Shown: positions 50,920-60,748 of the stretch, in pieces | Layout of the letters: every line of letters begins with the position of its first letter | Position numbering within the stretch: position 1 is the stretch's first letter | Made by a program: the position numbers and the translations under genes | The notes under the pieces: generated by a model | Told to the model about the DNA's origin: nothing | The model's database searches: none | The model's input: the letters and a program-made list of their open reading frames with translations, nothing else | NCBI GenBank assembly: GCA_035551615.1 | Contig: DASZNC010000146.1 | Coordinates: forward strand, 1-64,000 | Length of the DNA: 64,000 nt | Direction of reading: 5' to 3' | Origin: JAKCDU01 sp035551615 | Lineage (GTDB): Bacteria > Actinomycetota > Acidimicrobiia > Acidimicrobiales > Palsa-688

Positions 50920-53900
50920 GTGACAGCACCTGATGGTCCGCGGGCGAGCATCCGCTTCGGGCAGACGACCAGCGATCCGTCGACCCCCCGACCCTTCGGT
51001 CTGGTCGGGCTGATCGCCGGGATTCTCATTCTGGGCCTGGTTCTGGGCGGCTTGGCCTGGGCGGCGGCCGCCGGTCGCCCGGCACAGGCCGAGAAGCCGA
51101 ACCTGTTCGGCGGGTCGGTCGTGCTTCAGGACATCCGTCCACTGACCGTCGTCGATGTGGCCACCGCTCAGATCACCGTCCGTCTGGAGGGCGTGGACGG
51201 TCAGGTGGGGGCGACGAACTATGCCGATGTCGAACCGGTGCCGGTGTCGGGCGGCACGATGCTGGTCAACCAGGCCACCGGCAGCTTCAACTATCTGGAG
51301 AGCGACGACTACGTGGCCGATGCCAACGGTCCGGGGGTCAACCTGGCCACGTTGGCCGGTTCGACCGGCGCCCTCGCCTTCGGCAGCGGAGCCGACGCCT
51401 ACATCGTCCAGACCGGTCGCCAGGCCGCCGTCTCTCTCGTCGGCCCCCAGACCGTGGCCGAGGCGGCCAGGGCCCAGGCGTCGCCGGTGGGGGGGACGCC
51501 GACCGAGAAGAAGGTGACGGCGGCGCCGGCTGCGGCCATCTCACCCCTCGGCTACGAGCGGCTGTCCGGCGCGGTCATCCGCCAGGCGGGCAGTGCGGTG
51601 GTGGCGGGCGGGAACCTGTGGGTCCTTGCCGGCGGAGCCGCCGGGTGCGATGCCGTCGAGTTGACGCCGGCGCCGACCAGCCGCCTGGGTCTGGCCTCGT
51701 CCACCCGGGCCCATTCGACCGCCGACTGTGCCAAAGGGGCCATAGAAGCGGACACCACGGCGGTGGCGATGGCGGTACCCGGCCAGGTCCAGATGGTGAC
51801 GGCCACCGGCTCGGGTCCGTCGGCGTCCACCCTGGTCACCGTGCCCACTCCGTTCACCTCCGGAGTCACCGCCATGCTCCCGGTGGCCGGGGCCACGAGC
51901 CAACTCTGGTTCCTGGCCGAGAACGCCAAGGGCTGGCTGCTCTTCGGTGTGGGTGCGGACGGCCGCCCGGTCGGTCCCTTCCCCCTGACCGGGTTCACCG
52001 TCGCATCTTCACCAGCCGCGCCGGCGCTGTCGCACGGGGTTCTGTACACGCTGGACCAGACCGAGTCACCCGCCCCGGCACTGTGGACCATCGACACGTC
52101 GGACGGGCACATGGCGGTGCTGTCAGGGGTGACCCGCTATCCGCTGCTGAGCAGCACCGAAAAGGACGACTACAACCACACCCAGGTCCTGGTGGACGGC
52201 CCCCGGGTGGTCTTCAACAACCCGCAGGGCCTGGAGGCGGTGGTCGTCTTCACCGACGGATCGCATCCTCCGGTCGTGGTCAACAAGAGCCTGGCCGTCG
52301 AGGTGAGCACCACAGGACCGGCCGACCTGACCGCCAAAGCGCCGTCCGGAAAGGGCACCACCGGGAAGAAGCCCGGCAACGCCGGCAGCACGGCCACCAG
52401 GCAGACGGTCGTCCCGGTCATCGCCCCGGTCAGCCAACAGGTGACCTGCGCCAACACCACCCAGAAGCCCTACGCCCCGCAGATAACCGGCCTGACGCCG
52501 TCGTCGGGTGCCGTGCTGGTGGGGTGGTCGTACCAGTTGCTCGACCAGACCGACTGCGAGCCCGATTCCTGGGGGGTGCAGGTGACGGCCCTGACCGGCG
52601 GACACCAGCCGGACAACCCGGTGCAGACCGTCAACGGCCAGGACCAGTATCAGTTCACCGGACTCCGGCCGACGACCGAGTACCAGATAGTCGTCACCGC
52701 CTACATCAACCGGCAATCGACGGCCTCGTCGCCGGCCACTTTCACCACATCGGCTCGCGGACCCGACGCGCCACTGTCGGTCACCACGAGGGCCGACAGC
52801 TCCGGAGACTGGGTGGTGTCGTGGACGCCGTGCGCCGGGCCGGCCCACCCGAACTGTGTCGTTCCGGCCAACCAGTGGACCGTCATCGGCGCGGCCTGCA
52901 ACGGCAGCGTGGTCGGTACGCCCCCCACGGTGCAGGTTGCCGGCAACCAGGACAGCGTGACCCTGAACTCGGACAATCTCGGACTCCTGGGTGATTACCT
53001 CACATTCTCCGTGCAGGGCAGCCTGGCGTCGGGCCTCACCGGGAACCAGAGCACCGACAACTCGTGCACCCAGGCCTGGCAGAAGCCGGTGGCCGCCGAC
53101 ATCTCGGTGACGGGGCAGGGTGAACCGACCGGGAACACGGTCAAGGCCAAACTCACCGTCGAGACGACGGCCGGCAGCACCAGTCCGTTCGGCCTACCCC
53201 CTCCGCAGGTGGAGTTCATCTACCGGCTGTCCACCCCTTCTGGGGTCCTGACGAAGGGCCCCACGAGCGCCGAGGCCGTTACGTTCTACGGGCTGCCGGC
53301 CGGCGCCACCTTCACCCCTTCGGTCGAGGTGTACCCGCAGGGCCATCCGGGCGCGTCGGTCACCGTGGCCGGAAGCCCGTTCTCCCAGACGCTTCAGTGG
53401 GTCCCTGACCTGGCCAGCACGACCGCCACGGGGATCATCGACAAGTCGGACCCGAACCAGGGCACCGTGCTGGTCACGTTCCCGCCCGACCTCACCGCGG
53501 ATCCGCTCATGGTCGTCGGCACCTCGGCCGGGGCGGTGCCGTCCATGCAGTGCGGCGGGCCGGGGGGAACCGTGGTTCCCTTCACCGACCAGCCGCTGCC
53601 GGCGCCGGCCCAGCCGGGCGCCGCCCGCCAGATCACTTTCTCCCTGCCCGATCCCGACCTGGTCAACTTCGGGGGAAGCTGCTCGATCGCCTTCAGCCTG
53701 ACCGACCAGAACAAGCCCGATCCGTACGACGGGCCGTCGCCGGCCGTGACGGCCGCCTTCGATCTCGGGCCCCAGCCCTCGTACAGCTACACGGCCGACT
53801 TCACCGACTGCCGGGACTACCGCTGCGGGCCGCTCGGCAACCCCTACACGCTCAATGTCAGCGCCGACGTGCCCTATCAGGGGGGCAGCAACTTCGCGAT

Positions 53901-54402
53901 CACCGTGCAGAACCCGAACATCCAGTACCCGGTCCCGGACTACTGCAAGACGACGGTGCCCATCAACGACACGCCGCCCACCTTCCCGCAGACCTTCGAG
54001 TTGCCGCAGGACTGCGCCACTCCCAACCAGCTCTCCGTGACCGTCAGCTGGGAGTACCTGGGCCAGACCCAGACGTGGACCGGCAGCCCGGACAACTCCC
54101 CAGGGTCTCCGGCCACGACCACCACGACCACCACGACCACCACGACCACGACGCCGCCGCCGCCGTGCGACACCAGCACCGACCAGTCCACCACCGACTG
54201 CACCAGCCCCAGCAGCACCGGCGCCAACGGGCCGGCCCGACGGTCGGGCGGCACCGCCCTGGCCGCCACCCGTTCACAGGCGGGGCCGCCCGAGCTGATC
54301 GGTGTCCTGGGATGGACGATCGCCGGCTTGGCTGTTCCGGGACTACTCGGCACCGGGCGCCGACTGCGCCGGCGTCGCAACACAGGGAAGGGAACCGTAT
54401 GA
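50920..54402 (+). CDS. large Ig/FN3-type surface protein with N- and C-terminal membrane segments (module copy 2)
   Basis: This 1,160-residue protein has a cytoplasmic N-terminus and membrane helix (about 27-51), a long beta-rich region with repeating strands (about 60-480), FN3-like domains (about 515-700, with FTGLRPTTEYQIVVTAYINR), further Cys-containing Ig-like domains (700-1060), and a Thr run then PPPP (about 1065). A C-terminal hydrophobic segment (LIGVLGWTIAGLAVPGLLG) is followed by RRLRRRR. The bulk would lie outside the cell, tethered at both ends. GTG 50920 is the start. It overlaps the MoxR gene (ATGA) and leads the MoxR-DUF58-transglutaminase-kinase operon. Its role is probably envelope architecture or adhesion; no enzyme motif is visible. 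Confidence 0.82.
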   Translation: MTAPDGPRASIRFGQTTSDPSTPRPFGLVGLIAGILILGLVLGGLAWAAAAGRPAQAEKPNLFGGSVVLQDIRPLTVVDVATAQITVRLEGVDGQVGATNYADVEPVPVSGGTMLVNQATGSFNYLESDDYVADANGPGVNLATLAGSTGALAFGSGADAYIVQTGRQAAVSLVGPQTVAEAARAQASPVGGTPTEKKVTAAPAAAISPLGYERLSGAVIRQAGSAVVAGGNLWVLAGGAAGCDAVELTPAPTSRLGLASSTRAHSTADCAKGAIEADTTAVAMAVPGQVQMVTATGSGPSASTLVTVPTPFTSGVTAMLPVAGATSQLWFLAENAKGWLLFGVGADGRPVGPFPLTGFTVASSPAAPALSHGVLYTLDQTESPAPALWTIDTSDGHMAVLSGVTRYPLLSSTEKDDYNHTQVLVDGPRVVFNNPQGLEAVVVFTDGSHPPVVVNKSLAVEVSTTGPADLTAKAPSGKGTTGKKPGNAGSTATRQTVVPVIAPVSQQVTCANTTQKPYAPQITGLTPSSGAVLVGWSYQLLDQTDCEPDSWGVQVTALTGGHQPDNPVQTVNGQDQYQFTGLRPTTEYQIVVTAYINRQSTASSPATFTTSARGPDAPLSVTTRADSSGDWVVSWTPCAGPAHPNCVVPANQWTVIGAACNGSVVGTPPTVQVAGNQDSVTLNSDNLGLLGDYLTFSVQGSLASGLTGNQSTDNSCTQAWQKPVAADISVTGQGEPTGNTVKAKLTVETTAGSTSPFGLPPPQVEFIYRLSTPSGVLTKGPTSAEAVTFYGLPAGATFTPSVEVYPQGHPGASVTVAGSPFSQTLQWVPDLASTTATGIIDKSDPNQGTVLVTFPPDLTADPLMVVGTSAGAVPSMQCGGPGGTVVPFTDQPLPAPAQPGAARQITFSLPDPDLVNFGGSCSIAFSLTDQNKPDPYDGPSPAVTAAFDLGPQPSYSYTADFTDCRDYRCGPLGNPYTLNVSADVPYQGGSNFAITVQNPNIQYPVPDYCKTTVPINDTPPTFPQTFELPQDCATPNQLSVTVSWEYLGQTQTWTGSPDNSPGSPATTTTTTTTTTTTTPPPPCDTSTDQSTTDCTSPSSTGANGPARRSGGTALAATRSQAGPPELIGVLGWTIAGLAVPGLLGTGRRLRRRRNTGKGTV

Positions 54403-55367
54403 GCAGCAGCCCTGAGATGCAGGGTTTCGTAGAGCAGTTCGACCGCCTGGTGGCCAACGTCAGCCGGGTGATGCACGGCAAGGACCAGGTCGTCAGGGCC
54501 GCCCTAGGGTGCGTCCTGGCCGAAGGTCATCTGCTCATCGAGGACGTGCCCGGTGTCGGCAAGACGTCTCTGGCGCGCGCCATCGCCATGTCAGTGGCGC
54601 TGACATGGAACCGCATCCAGTTCACCCCTGACCTCCTGCCGACCGACGTCACGGGAGTCGCCGTCTTCGACCAGTCGACCTCCAAGTTCACGTTCCGGCC
54701 GGGACCGGTGTTCGCCAACATCGTTCTCGGTGACGAGATCAATCGGGCCTCGCCGAAGACCCAGTCCGCCCTGCTGGAAGTCATGCAGGAACGGACGGTC
54801 ACCACCGACGCCACCGTCTACCGGGTGCCCCGCCCGTTCGTCGTGGTGGCCACCCAGAACCCGATCGACCTCGAGGGCACGTACGTCCTTCCGGAGGCCC
54901 AGCTGGACCGCTTCATGATGCGGATAGAGATCGGCTACCCCAGCCCCGAGGCCGAAGCGCAGGTATTGCGGACGGAAAAGGACGAGGCGACGGTGGCCCA
55001 TCTGTCACCGGTGATGACCGGTGAGGACCTGCTCGGCATGATCGAGTTCGTCAAGCGGACGGTCGAGGTGGCACCGGCCATCGAGAACTACATCGTGTCC
55101 CTGTGTGCCCACACCCGGACCTTGCCGGAGGTGCGTCTCGGCGTGTCACCGCGCGGCGGCCTGGCGTTGCTGCGGGCGGCCCGGGTCGCCGCCGCCGCCG
55201 CCGGTCGCACATTCGTGACCCCCGACGATGTCAAGGCGATGGCCCACGCCACCCTGGCCCACCGGATCATCCTGCGACCTGACGCCGAGGTGCAGGGGCG
55301 GACGGCCGGGGAGGTCGTGGCCCGGGCGCTGCAGTCGGTGCCGGTCCCCCGAACGATGGTGCGGTGA
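54399..55367 (+). CDS. MoxR-family AAA+ ATPase (module copy 2)
   Basis: This 322-residue ATPase, starting at ATG 54399, has Walker A PGVGKTS (51-57), FTPDLLPTDVTGVAVF, Walker B IVLGDEINRASPKTQSALLE, sensor 1 VVVATQNPIDLEGTY and the lid segment LGVSPRGGLALLRAARV. It is clearly paralogous to the ATPase at 24107, with long identical stretches around the Walker B and FTPDLLPTDVTG blocks. It is coupled at both ends: ATGA overlap with the Ig/FN3 gene and GTGA overlap with the DUF58 gene. Expected role: cytosolic chaperone-like remodelling of the DUF58/transglutaminase-like membrane partners. Confidence 0.94.
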   Translation: MSSSPEMQGFVEQFDRLVANVSRVMHGKDQVVRAALGCVLAEGHLLIEDVPGVGKTSLARAIAMSVALTWNRIQFTPDLLPTDVTGVAVFDQSTSKFTFRPGPVFANIVLGDEINRASPKTQSALLEVMQERTVTTDATVYRVPRPFVVVATQNPIDLEGTYVLPEAQLDRFMMRIEIGYPSPEAEAQVLRTEKDEATVAHLSPVMTGEDLLGMIEFVKRTVEVAPAIENYIVSLCAHTRTLPEVRLGVSPRGGLALLRAARVAAAAAGRTFVTPDDVKAMAHATLAHRIILRPDAEVQGRTAGEVVARALQSVPVPRTMVR

Positions 55368-56500
55368 CGCGGCTCGGTTACTGGTCGGTGCCCTTCGGCG
55401 CCGGACTCGTGGTGCTGGGCCTGCTCGCCCACTGGCAGCCGGTCGCCGTCCTGGGAGCCGGCGCGCTCGTACTCACCATGGGCTCGCTCCTGTTCGTACT
55501 CCGTCGGCCGCGCCTGCGCCTGGAACGGGCGGTCGAACCGCCCCGGGTGGAGAAGGGGCAGCCGGCCATTGCCGTAATCCACGTCACGAATCTGTCCCGG
55601 CGCAGCTTGGCGCCCCTCACCATCGAGCAGCGCCTCGGTGACCGGCCGGTCAGGGCCCGCCTGCCCCGGTTGCGACCCGGTGAGCGGGGACTGCGCACCT
55701 ACCGGCTGCCCACCGCCGACCGCGGTGTCTACGACGTGGGGCCGGTGGAACTGCCACGGGCCGATCCGTTCGGGCTGTGCCGGACGGTACAGAAGATGGG
55801 TGAACCGCAGAAGATCGCCGTCCACCCCCGTCTGCTGAGATTGCAGCCGCTCCCGACGGGCATGTCGCGCAACCTGGAGGGGCCGTCGAGCGACTCCTCA
55901 CCGCAGGGTTCGGTCACGTTCCACCGGCTCCGGGAGTACGTGGTCGGCGACGACCTGCGCACCGTGCACTGGCCCTCCACGGCCCGGGCCGGACAGCTCG
56001 TCGTGCGGCACAACGTGGACACGGCGCAGCCGTACACGGTCGTGCTGTTCGATCTGGATCCGGCCCGCTACTCGCCGGAGTCGTTCGAGGAGGCGGTCGA
56101 CGTCGCCGCCTCTACTGCGGTATCGATGGCCGCCGGCAAGGCTCCCGTCCAGCTGCGGACGACCTCCGGGGACCGGCTCGGAGGTCCCTCCTACCGCGAA
56201 CCGTCGACCATCGTCGACTTCCTGACCGATGTCGCGCCCGATCCCGCCGGCTCGCTCGAGGCCGAGTTGGTTCTCCTGCGCCGGGACCGCGGGGGCACCG
56301 CATTGGTGGTCGTCACCGGCCCGGTCGACACCGGGAACCTGCCGACCATTGCCGGCCTGCGCCGCCGATTCGACCGGGTGATCGTGCTGTCCCTGGTGAG
56401 CCGGACCGGTCAGTCGCCGACCCATCCGGGGATCGTGGTGGTCGAGGCTTCGACCGTGGCCGAGATGGCTCTCCGCTGGAACACGGTCGTGGCCCGGTGA
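55364..56500 (+). CDS. DUF58 membrane protein (module copy 2)
   Basis: This 378-residue protein has two N-terminal transmembrane helices (about 8-45), a beta-rich middle domain and the DUF58 signature LREYVVGDDLRTVHWPSTAR followed by a vWA-like half (VVLFDLDPARYSPESFEEAV). It parallels the copy at 21311 in length and motif order. GTG 55364 overlaps the MoxR stop and its own stop overlaps the transglutaminase-like start, so the four genes from 50920 to 58977 form a chain of four-base overlaps. Confidence 0.92.
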   Translation: MTRLGYWSVPFGAGLVVLGLLAHWQPVAVLGAGALVLTMGSLLFVLRRPRLRLERAVEPPRVEKGQPAIAVIHVTNLSRRSLAPLTIEQRLGDRPVRARLPRLRPGERGLRTYRLPTADRGVYDVGPVELPRADPFGLCRTVQKMGEPQKIAVHPRLLRLQPLPTGMSRNLEGPSSDSSPQGSVTFHRLREYVVGDDLRTVHWPSTARAGQLVVRHNVDTAQPYTVVLFDLDPARYSPESFEEAVDVAASTAVSMAAGKAPVQLRTTSGDRLGGPSYREPSTIVDFLTDVAPDPAGSLEAELVLLRRDRGGTALVVVTGPVDTGNLPTIAGLRRRFDRVIVLSLVSRTGQSPTHPGIVVVEASTVAEMALRWNTVVAR

Positions 56501-58977
56501 GCACGTACCGCCCGAGTCCGGCCGGGTCGTTTCCGGGCGGCCCACCCGCAACCCCATCGCCGGGGCCGACGTCCGACCACGAGGAATCGGCCGCCGAACT
56601 GTTCCGCCGAGCCCTCGCCCGCTCGTCGCTGGGGAGGATGGGGGCGGTGCTCGGGTGCCAGCAGGCGCTCGAAGTGGCCACCGCCGTGACCGTGGCCGTC
56701 GCCGTCTTCGTGGCGTCGGTGCCCGCGTTGCGGGCGTACCAGGTGGCCGACCTACCCGCGTTGCTCGTCGCCTGCGCGGTGGTGCCGATCGCGGTGGCCT
56801 TCACCACCGCCCGCCTCCTCCGCTGGCCGGCGCCCTGGAGCTATCTGACCTCGGCGGCGGCGCTGGCCCTCACCCTGCTGATCGCCGACGGACCCCATCC
56901 GCTCGCCGTCGCCCGGGCGTTCGCCAGAGGGCCGAACCATCTGCTCACCGAGACCCTTCCTTTGACCGGATCACGCATTTCGGTGAGCGCCCTGGTGGTG
57001 CTCGTGTGGGTGGCGGGGGCGGCCACGAGCGAGTCCCTCATCCGGACCGGCGGAGCGCGACCCCGACCTCCGTACGCGCTCGCCATCCCGGTCGCCCTGT
57101 ATGTCGTGTGCTTCGCAGCTGCGACCGCAGCGCCCGGGCGGGACCGTCTGGCCGGCCCGTTGCTGCTGTTGGCGGTGGCATCCACCGCCGTTCTGCGGCT
57201 CGCCATGGCCGCCCCCCCGACCGAACCCGAGCAGGCCGAGGGGCGGGCGCCGTCCCGATTCCGGTCGGCGCTCACCGGCGTCGTCCTGGCCGCCGCCGTC
57301 GCCCTGGTTCTGGCTTTGGTGGCGCCGTCGGTTCCAGCCCTCGCCGCCCGCCCGGCGACCGTGCACCGACAACCCCCGACCGTCATCCCGGTCATCACTG
57401 ATCCAGTCGACACGATGGCGCAGCTGCGGGATGACAATCCGCGGGCGGCGCCGGTCCAGGAGCTGTCGGCCAGCTTCTCGGCGCCTTCGACCGGGTACCT
57501 GAGCCTGGCCTACCTGGACAGCTACGACGGGGCCAGATGGCAGTTCGCGGCCACGTTCCAGCCGACCGGGGGCCGGGTCCCGCTCGAGAGCCGGTCCGCC
57601 CCGCTCGTGTCCAACGGGACGGTGTCGCAGCGCATCGCCATCACCGGTTCGCTGCCGGTCCCGTTGCTACCGGCGCTCGACCGACCGGAGACCATCACCG
57701 GGCTGGATGCCGTCACCGATCCGGTGTCGGGAATGCTGCTCCCGCAGCAGTCGACCGCCCACCCGGTGTACACCGCCCTCTCGGTGGCCCCGGACGTCAC
57801 CGTCGCCCAGCTGTCGCCGGCCGACGGCATCGAGGGGGCCATCGCCCAACCGGCGGACCGGGTGCTGCCGCCGGACACGTCCAGCGACCTGGCCACGACG
57901 CTGCGGTTCCTCTCGTCCCTGACCGGCACCCGCCCGACCGCCTCGGTCGGTTTCCTGCAGTCGACGCTGCAGGTCCTGCAGACCAAGGAGAAGCGGATCG
58001 ATCCGGTGGCATCGGCTGCGGTGGCGCCGGTGGCGGCGAAGGGTCACGCCACGACCACCACGACCGCGGTGCCGGCCGGCGCCGGCGGTACCTCGCTGTC
58101 GGAGGTGATCAACGCCGTCACCGTCAACCGGGCGGCCACCCCGGAACAGTTCGCCACCTTCTACGCGATGGTCGCCCGCTACCTGGGGGTACCGGCCCGG
58201 GTGGTCACCGGCTTCCGCCTGAGCAACGGTCCGAGTCCGGGCCTGATGAATGCCGGGACCTACCGGGTCACCAACCGGCAGGCCTGGGCCTGGGTGGAGA
58301 TCCCGGTGCAGGGTTTCGGTTGGGTCATCTGCGACCCGACCCCGAACGTCGCCACGGCGGCCGCCGCACCTCCGCCCGAAACCGTGCAGACGCCGGTAAC
58401 GACGGTTCCCCCCCGAGCGGCCAATGTGGTGCCGCACGCGTCGAACGTCGGCGGTCACGCCGTCGCCCCGCACGTGAAGGTCCGCGTCCCGCACCACCAC
58501 TCCACCCCTGTTTGGGTGTGGGTGCTGATCGGCCTCGGAGCGGTGCTGCTCCTGGCGCTGCTGGCCGGCCCCGGACAGGCGTTCGGCCGCCGGGCCATCC
58601 GCCGGCGCCGGCGCCGGTCGGCCGACCCGGCCCACCTGGCCGTCGGCGCCTGGCTGGAACTGCTCGACGGCCTGGACCGATCGGGTATGCGGACGGCGGT
58701 GGGTGCGACTGCGTCGGAGGTGGCGGACGAGGTCGGCCACCACTTCGGCTCCGAGTTGGTCCCGTCGGTCCAGGCCATCGGCCAGGTCGTCGACCGGGCC
58801 GTATTCTCCTCCAGGACGGCGGTGGCCGTCGCCGAGGCCGATCAGTGCTGGTCCGGCCAGCAGGCCATCCGGAAACAGATCGAATCCGGCTTGGACCGCC
58901 GCCAACGGCTGCGGGCGTCTCTGCTGGTGGGCTCGGCCCCGGCCGGCCCGGTTGGCCGGGGCCAGGACCAGGGGTAG
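56497..58977 (+). CDS. transglutaminase-like membrane protein, active site lost (module copy 2)
   Basis: This 826-residue TgpA-type protein has N-terminal transmembrane helices (about 55-300), an extracytoplasmic region with a transglutaminase-like core (about 540-620), a transmembrane helix (VWVWVLIGLGAVLLLALLAG) and a cytoplasmic tail. In the core, TPEQFATFYAMVARYLGVPA and GFGWVICDPT align to the family, but the catalytic Cys position is Pro549 and the His position is Trp597 (WAWVE). Neither could act as a nucleophile or base. The fold is otherwise conserved, so it probably binds rather than cleaves or crosslinks peptides. It overlaps the DUF58 gene and is followed nine bases later by the kinase gene. 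Confidence 0.88.
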   Translation: MSTYRPSPAGSFPGGPPATPSPGPTSDHEESAAELFRRALARSSLGRMGAVLGCQQALEVATAVTVAVAVFVASVPALRAYQVADLPALLVACAVVPIAVAFTTARLLRWPAPWSYLTSAAALALTLLIADGPHPLAVARAFARGPNHLLTETLPLTGSRISVSALVVLVWVAGAATSESLIRTGGARPRPPYALAIPVALYVVCFAAATAAPGRDRLAGPLLLLAVASTAVLRLAMAAPPTEPEQAEGRAPSRFRSALTGVVLAAAVALVLALVAPSVPALAARPATVHRQPPTVIPVITDPVDTMAQLRDDNPRAAPVQELSASFSAPSTGYLSLAYLDSYDGARWQFAATFQPTGGRVPLESRSAPLVSNGTVSQRIAITGSLPVPLLPALDRPETITGLDAVTDPVSGMLLPQQSTAHPVYTALSVAPDVTVAQLSPADGIEGAIAQPADRVLPPDTSSDLATTLRFLSSLTGTRPTASVGFLQSTLQVLQTKEKRIDPVASAAVAPVAAKGHATTTTTAVPAGAGGTSLSEVINAVTVNRAATPEQFATFYAMVARYLGVPARVVTGFRLSNGPSPGLMNAGTYRVTNRQAWAWVEIPVQGFGWVICDPTPNVATAAAAPPPETVQTPVTTVPPRAANVVPHASNVGGHAVAPHVKVRVPHHHSTPVWVWVLIGLGAVLLLALLAGPGQAFGRRAIRRRRRRSADPAHLAVGAWLELLDGLDRSGMRTAVGATASEVADEVGHHFGSELVPSVQAIGQVVDRAVFSSRTAVAVAEADQCWSGQQAIRKQIESGLDRRQRLRASLLVGSAPAGPVGRGQDQG

Positions 58978-58986
58978 GTTCGGCGG

Positions 58987-60699
58987 GTGCCCAGACGGAA
59001 GGGCCGTGACCAGGCGGCGGACTCGGTGCTGGCCGGATACGCCGATCTCGTCGAGATCGGAGGTGGCGCCTTCGCGACCGTTTACCGGGCCGTAGAGACC
59101 GAAACGGGACGGCCGGTCGCCCTCAAGATCCTGAAGGTCGACACGATCCACGCCCACCTGATCGAGACCTTCCACCGCGAGATCCAGGCGCTGGCCGCGG
59201 TCAGCGATCACCCGAACATCGTCACCCTCTACCGGCCCAGCACCACCGCCGACGGTCGACCGGCTCTCGTCCTCGAGTTGTGCCGGGAGTCGCTCGCCCA
59301 GCAGGTGCGGACATCCGGCCCCCTCGATCCGGTCGACGTCACCCGGGTCGGCATCCGGGTGGCGGGCGCGTTGGAGACGGCCCACCGCAACGGGTTCCTG
59401 CACCGGGACATGAAGCCGCAGAACATCCTGGTGACCCAGTTCGGGGAACCGGCCCTGGCCGACTTCGGGGTTGCCGCCCTCCAGGCTTCGGCCCAGTCCA
59501 CCGCCGGCGTGTTCGGGTTCACCACCCTCCACGCGGCACCGGAGATGCTGGAAGGGCAGAACCTCTCGCCGGCGACCGACGTCTACGGGCTGGCGTCGAC
59601 CATGTACCAGTTGCTCACCGGGCAGGCGCCGTTCGCCACCTACGAGAACGAGGCGCCGGCCTCGGTGATCCTGCGTATCCTGCGCGACCCGGTGCGGCCG
59701 TTGCGGGTCGAGCACGTCCCCATCTCGCTGGCCGACCTCCTGGAGGCGGCTCTTTCCAAGGCGCCCGAAGGTCGCCCCCGGTCGGCGCTCGAGTTCGCCC
59801 AGGCGCTCCAGAGCGTCGAGGCCTACCAGGGCTGGCCGGAGACCCGATTCGTGGCCTGGGGCGCCGAAGGAGCACCGGCCGGCGGCCCGGACGTCGGTCG
59901 GGGTCCCATGGGCATGAACGCGGGCACGAACGCGGGTGTCCCGGCCGAGCCGCCGATTCCGACCGGGCCGCCCCTGGTGTCGAGTCCGGGGATCATCGAG
60001 CCGACAGTGGCCCGCACCCCGGTGCGCTCCGTTCTGCCGCCGCTCCTGCCGTCTGTCGGGCCCGGTGCGCAGGCCGGCGCCGAACTGGCCGTCGGGCCGG
60101 GCGTGATGGCGCCCCGACCGGAGCCGTCGTCAGCAATCGAGCCGGCGTCACCGATTGTGTCGGCACCGCCGGTCGGGCCGGCGCCGGCGGCCGACGACCG
60201 GCCCGCAGCGGGCGAGGTGATCGCCGTTCCGCCCCGGGAACCGCCTCCGCCGCCGGCCCGACCGGTGCGGCCCTCACTCGTCGACCCCGACATGGGCGTG
60301 CGCGCCGTCGTGGACCCGGTCGGCTCGGTCCGGGGCGGCCCGGTCCCGCCCCCCGAGGTGCCGCCGGTCTTCATCCCGCCGTCGATCCCCGGGCCGCCGG
60401 TGAGCGACGCTCCGCCGCTTCCGGCGAGCGTCGCACCGCCCACCTACATCGACCCGCCGGTCGACCGGAGCACCTCCGGTTACCGGGACTTCGGGTTCGC
60501 CGACCCCGAACCGCCGGCCCGTCGGGACACCCCGAACGTGTACGAGCAGACGATGGGCGTCCAGCAACTGTTGACACCGGCTCCGGCTGACGCCCCGCAG
60601 CCGGCGGCGCCGGCGTGGCCGATCTGGGTGCTGGCCGGCGTCGGGGTGGCCGTCGTCGTGATCGTGGTGGCCATACTGCTGATCGCCGGCGTGATCTGA
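58987..60699 (+). CDS. membrane-anchored Hanks-type Ser/Thr protein kinase
   Basis: This 570-residue kinase has the glycine-rich loop GGGAFATVYRA, catalytic Lys47 in VALKILK, HRDMKPQN (H139-D141), DFG at 159-161 and a GLASTMYQLLTGQAPF helix. All catalytic residues are intact. A long Pro-rich linker (about 275-540) leads to a C-terminal transmembrane helix (WVLAGVGVAVVVIVVAILLI) with almost no extracellular part, so it cannot sense ligands by a PASTA-type ectodomain. GTG 58987 follows the transglutaminase-like stop by nine bases, making it part of the envelope-module operon. Likely targets are the module proteins or cell-wall enzymes; this is inference. Confidence 0.93.
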   Translation: MPRRKGRDQAADSVLAGYADLVEIGGGAFATVYRAVETETGRPVALKILKVDTIHAHLIETFHREIQALAAVSDHPNIVTLYRPSTTADGRPALVLELCRESLAQQVRTSGPLDPVDVTRVGIRVAGALETAHRNGFLHRDMKPQNILVTQFGEPALADFGVAALQASAQSTAGVFGFTTLHAAPEMLEGQNLSPATDVYGLASTMYQLLTGQAPFATYENEAPASVILRILRDPVRPLRVEHVPISLADLLEAALSKAPEGRPRSALEFAQALQSVEAYQGWPETRFVAWGAEGAPAGGPDVGRGPMGMNAGTNAGVPAEPPIPTGPPLVSSPGIIEPTVARTPVRSVLPPLLPSVGPGAQAGAELAVGPGVMAPRPEPSSAIEPASPIVSAPPVGPAPAADDRPAAGEVIAVPPREPPPPPARPVRPSLVDPDMGVRAVVDPVGSVRGGPVPPPEVPPVFIPPSIPGPPVSDAPPLPASVAPPTYIDPPVDRSTSGYRDFGFADPEPPARRDTPNVYEQTMGVQQLLTPAPADAPQPAAPAWPIWVLAGVGVAVVVIVVAILLIAGVI

Positions 60700-60701
60700 A
60701 C

Positions 60702-60735
60702 CCGGACCGGACCCGCCCCTGACGGGCCGGTCCGG
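60702..60735. terminator. strong hairpin between convergent kinase and mscL genes
   Basis: A nine-base stem (CCGGACCGG with CCGGTCCGG) continues, after one bulged A, into CCCG/CGGG around a CCCCTGA loop. It starts two bases after the kinase stop and ends 13 bases before the mscL stop, so it probably terminates both transcripts. There is no T tract on either side. Confidence 0.65.
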
Positions 60736-60748
60736 ACCGATCAGTGGT

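Noticed and set aside
54110..54170. Microsatellite (hexanucleotide ACGACC/ACCACG) as a phase-variation tract
   Set aside because: The unit is six bases, so slippage keeps the frame and only changes the Thr-run length in the Ig/FN3 protein; switching on or off is not expected.
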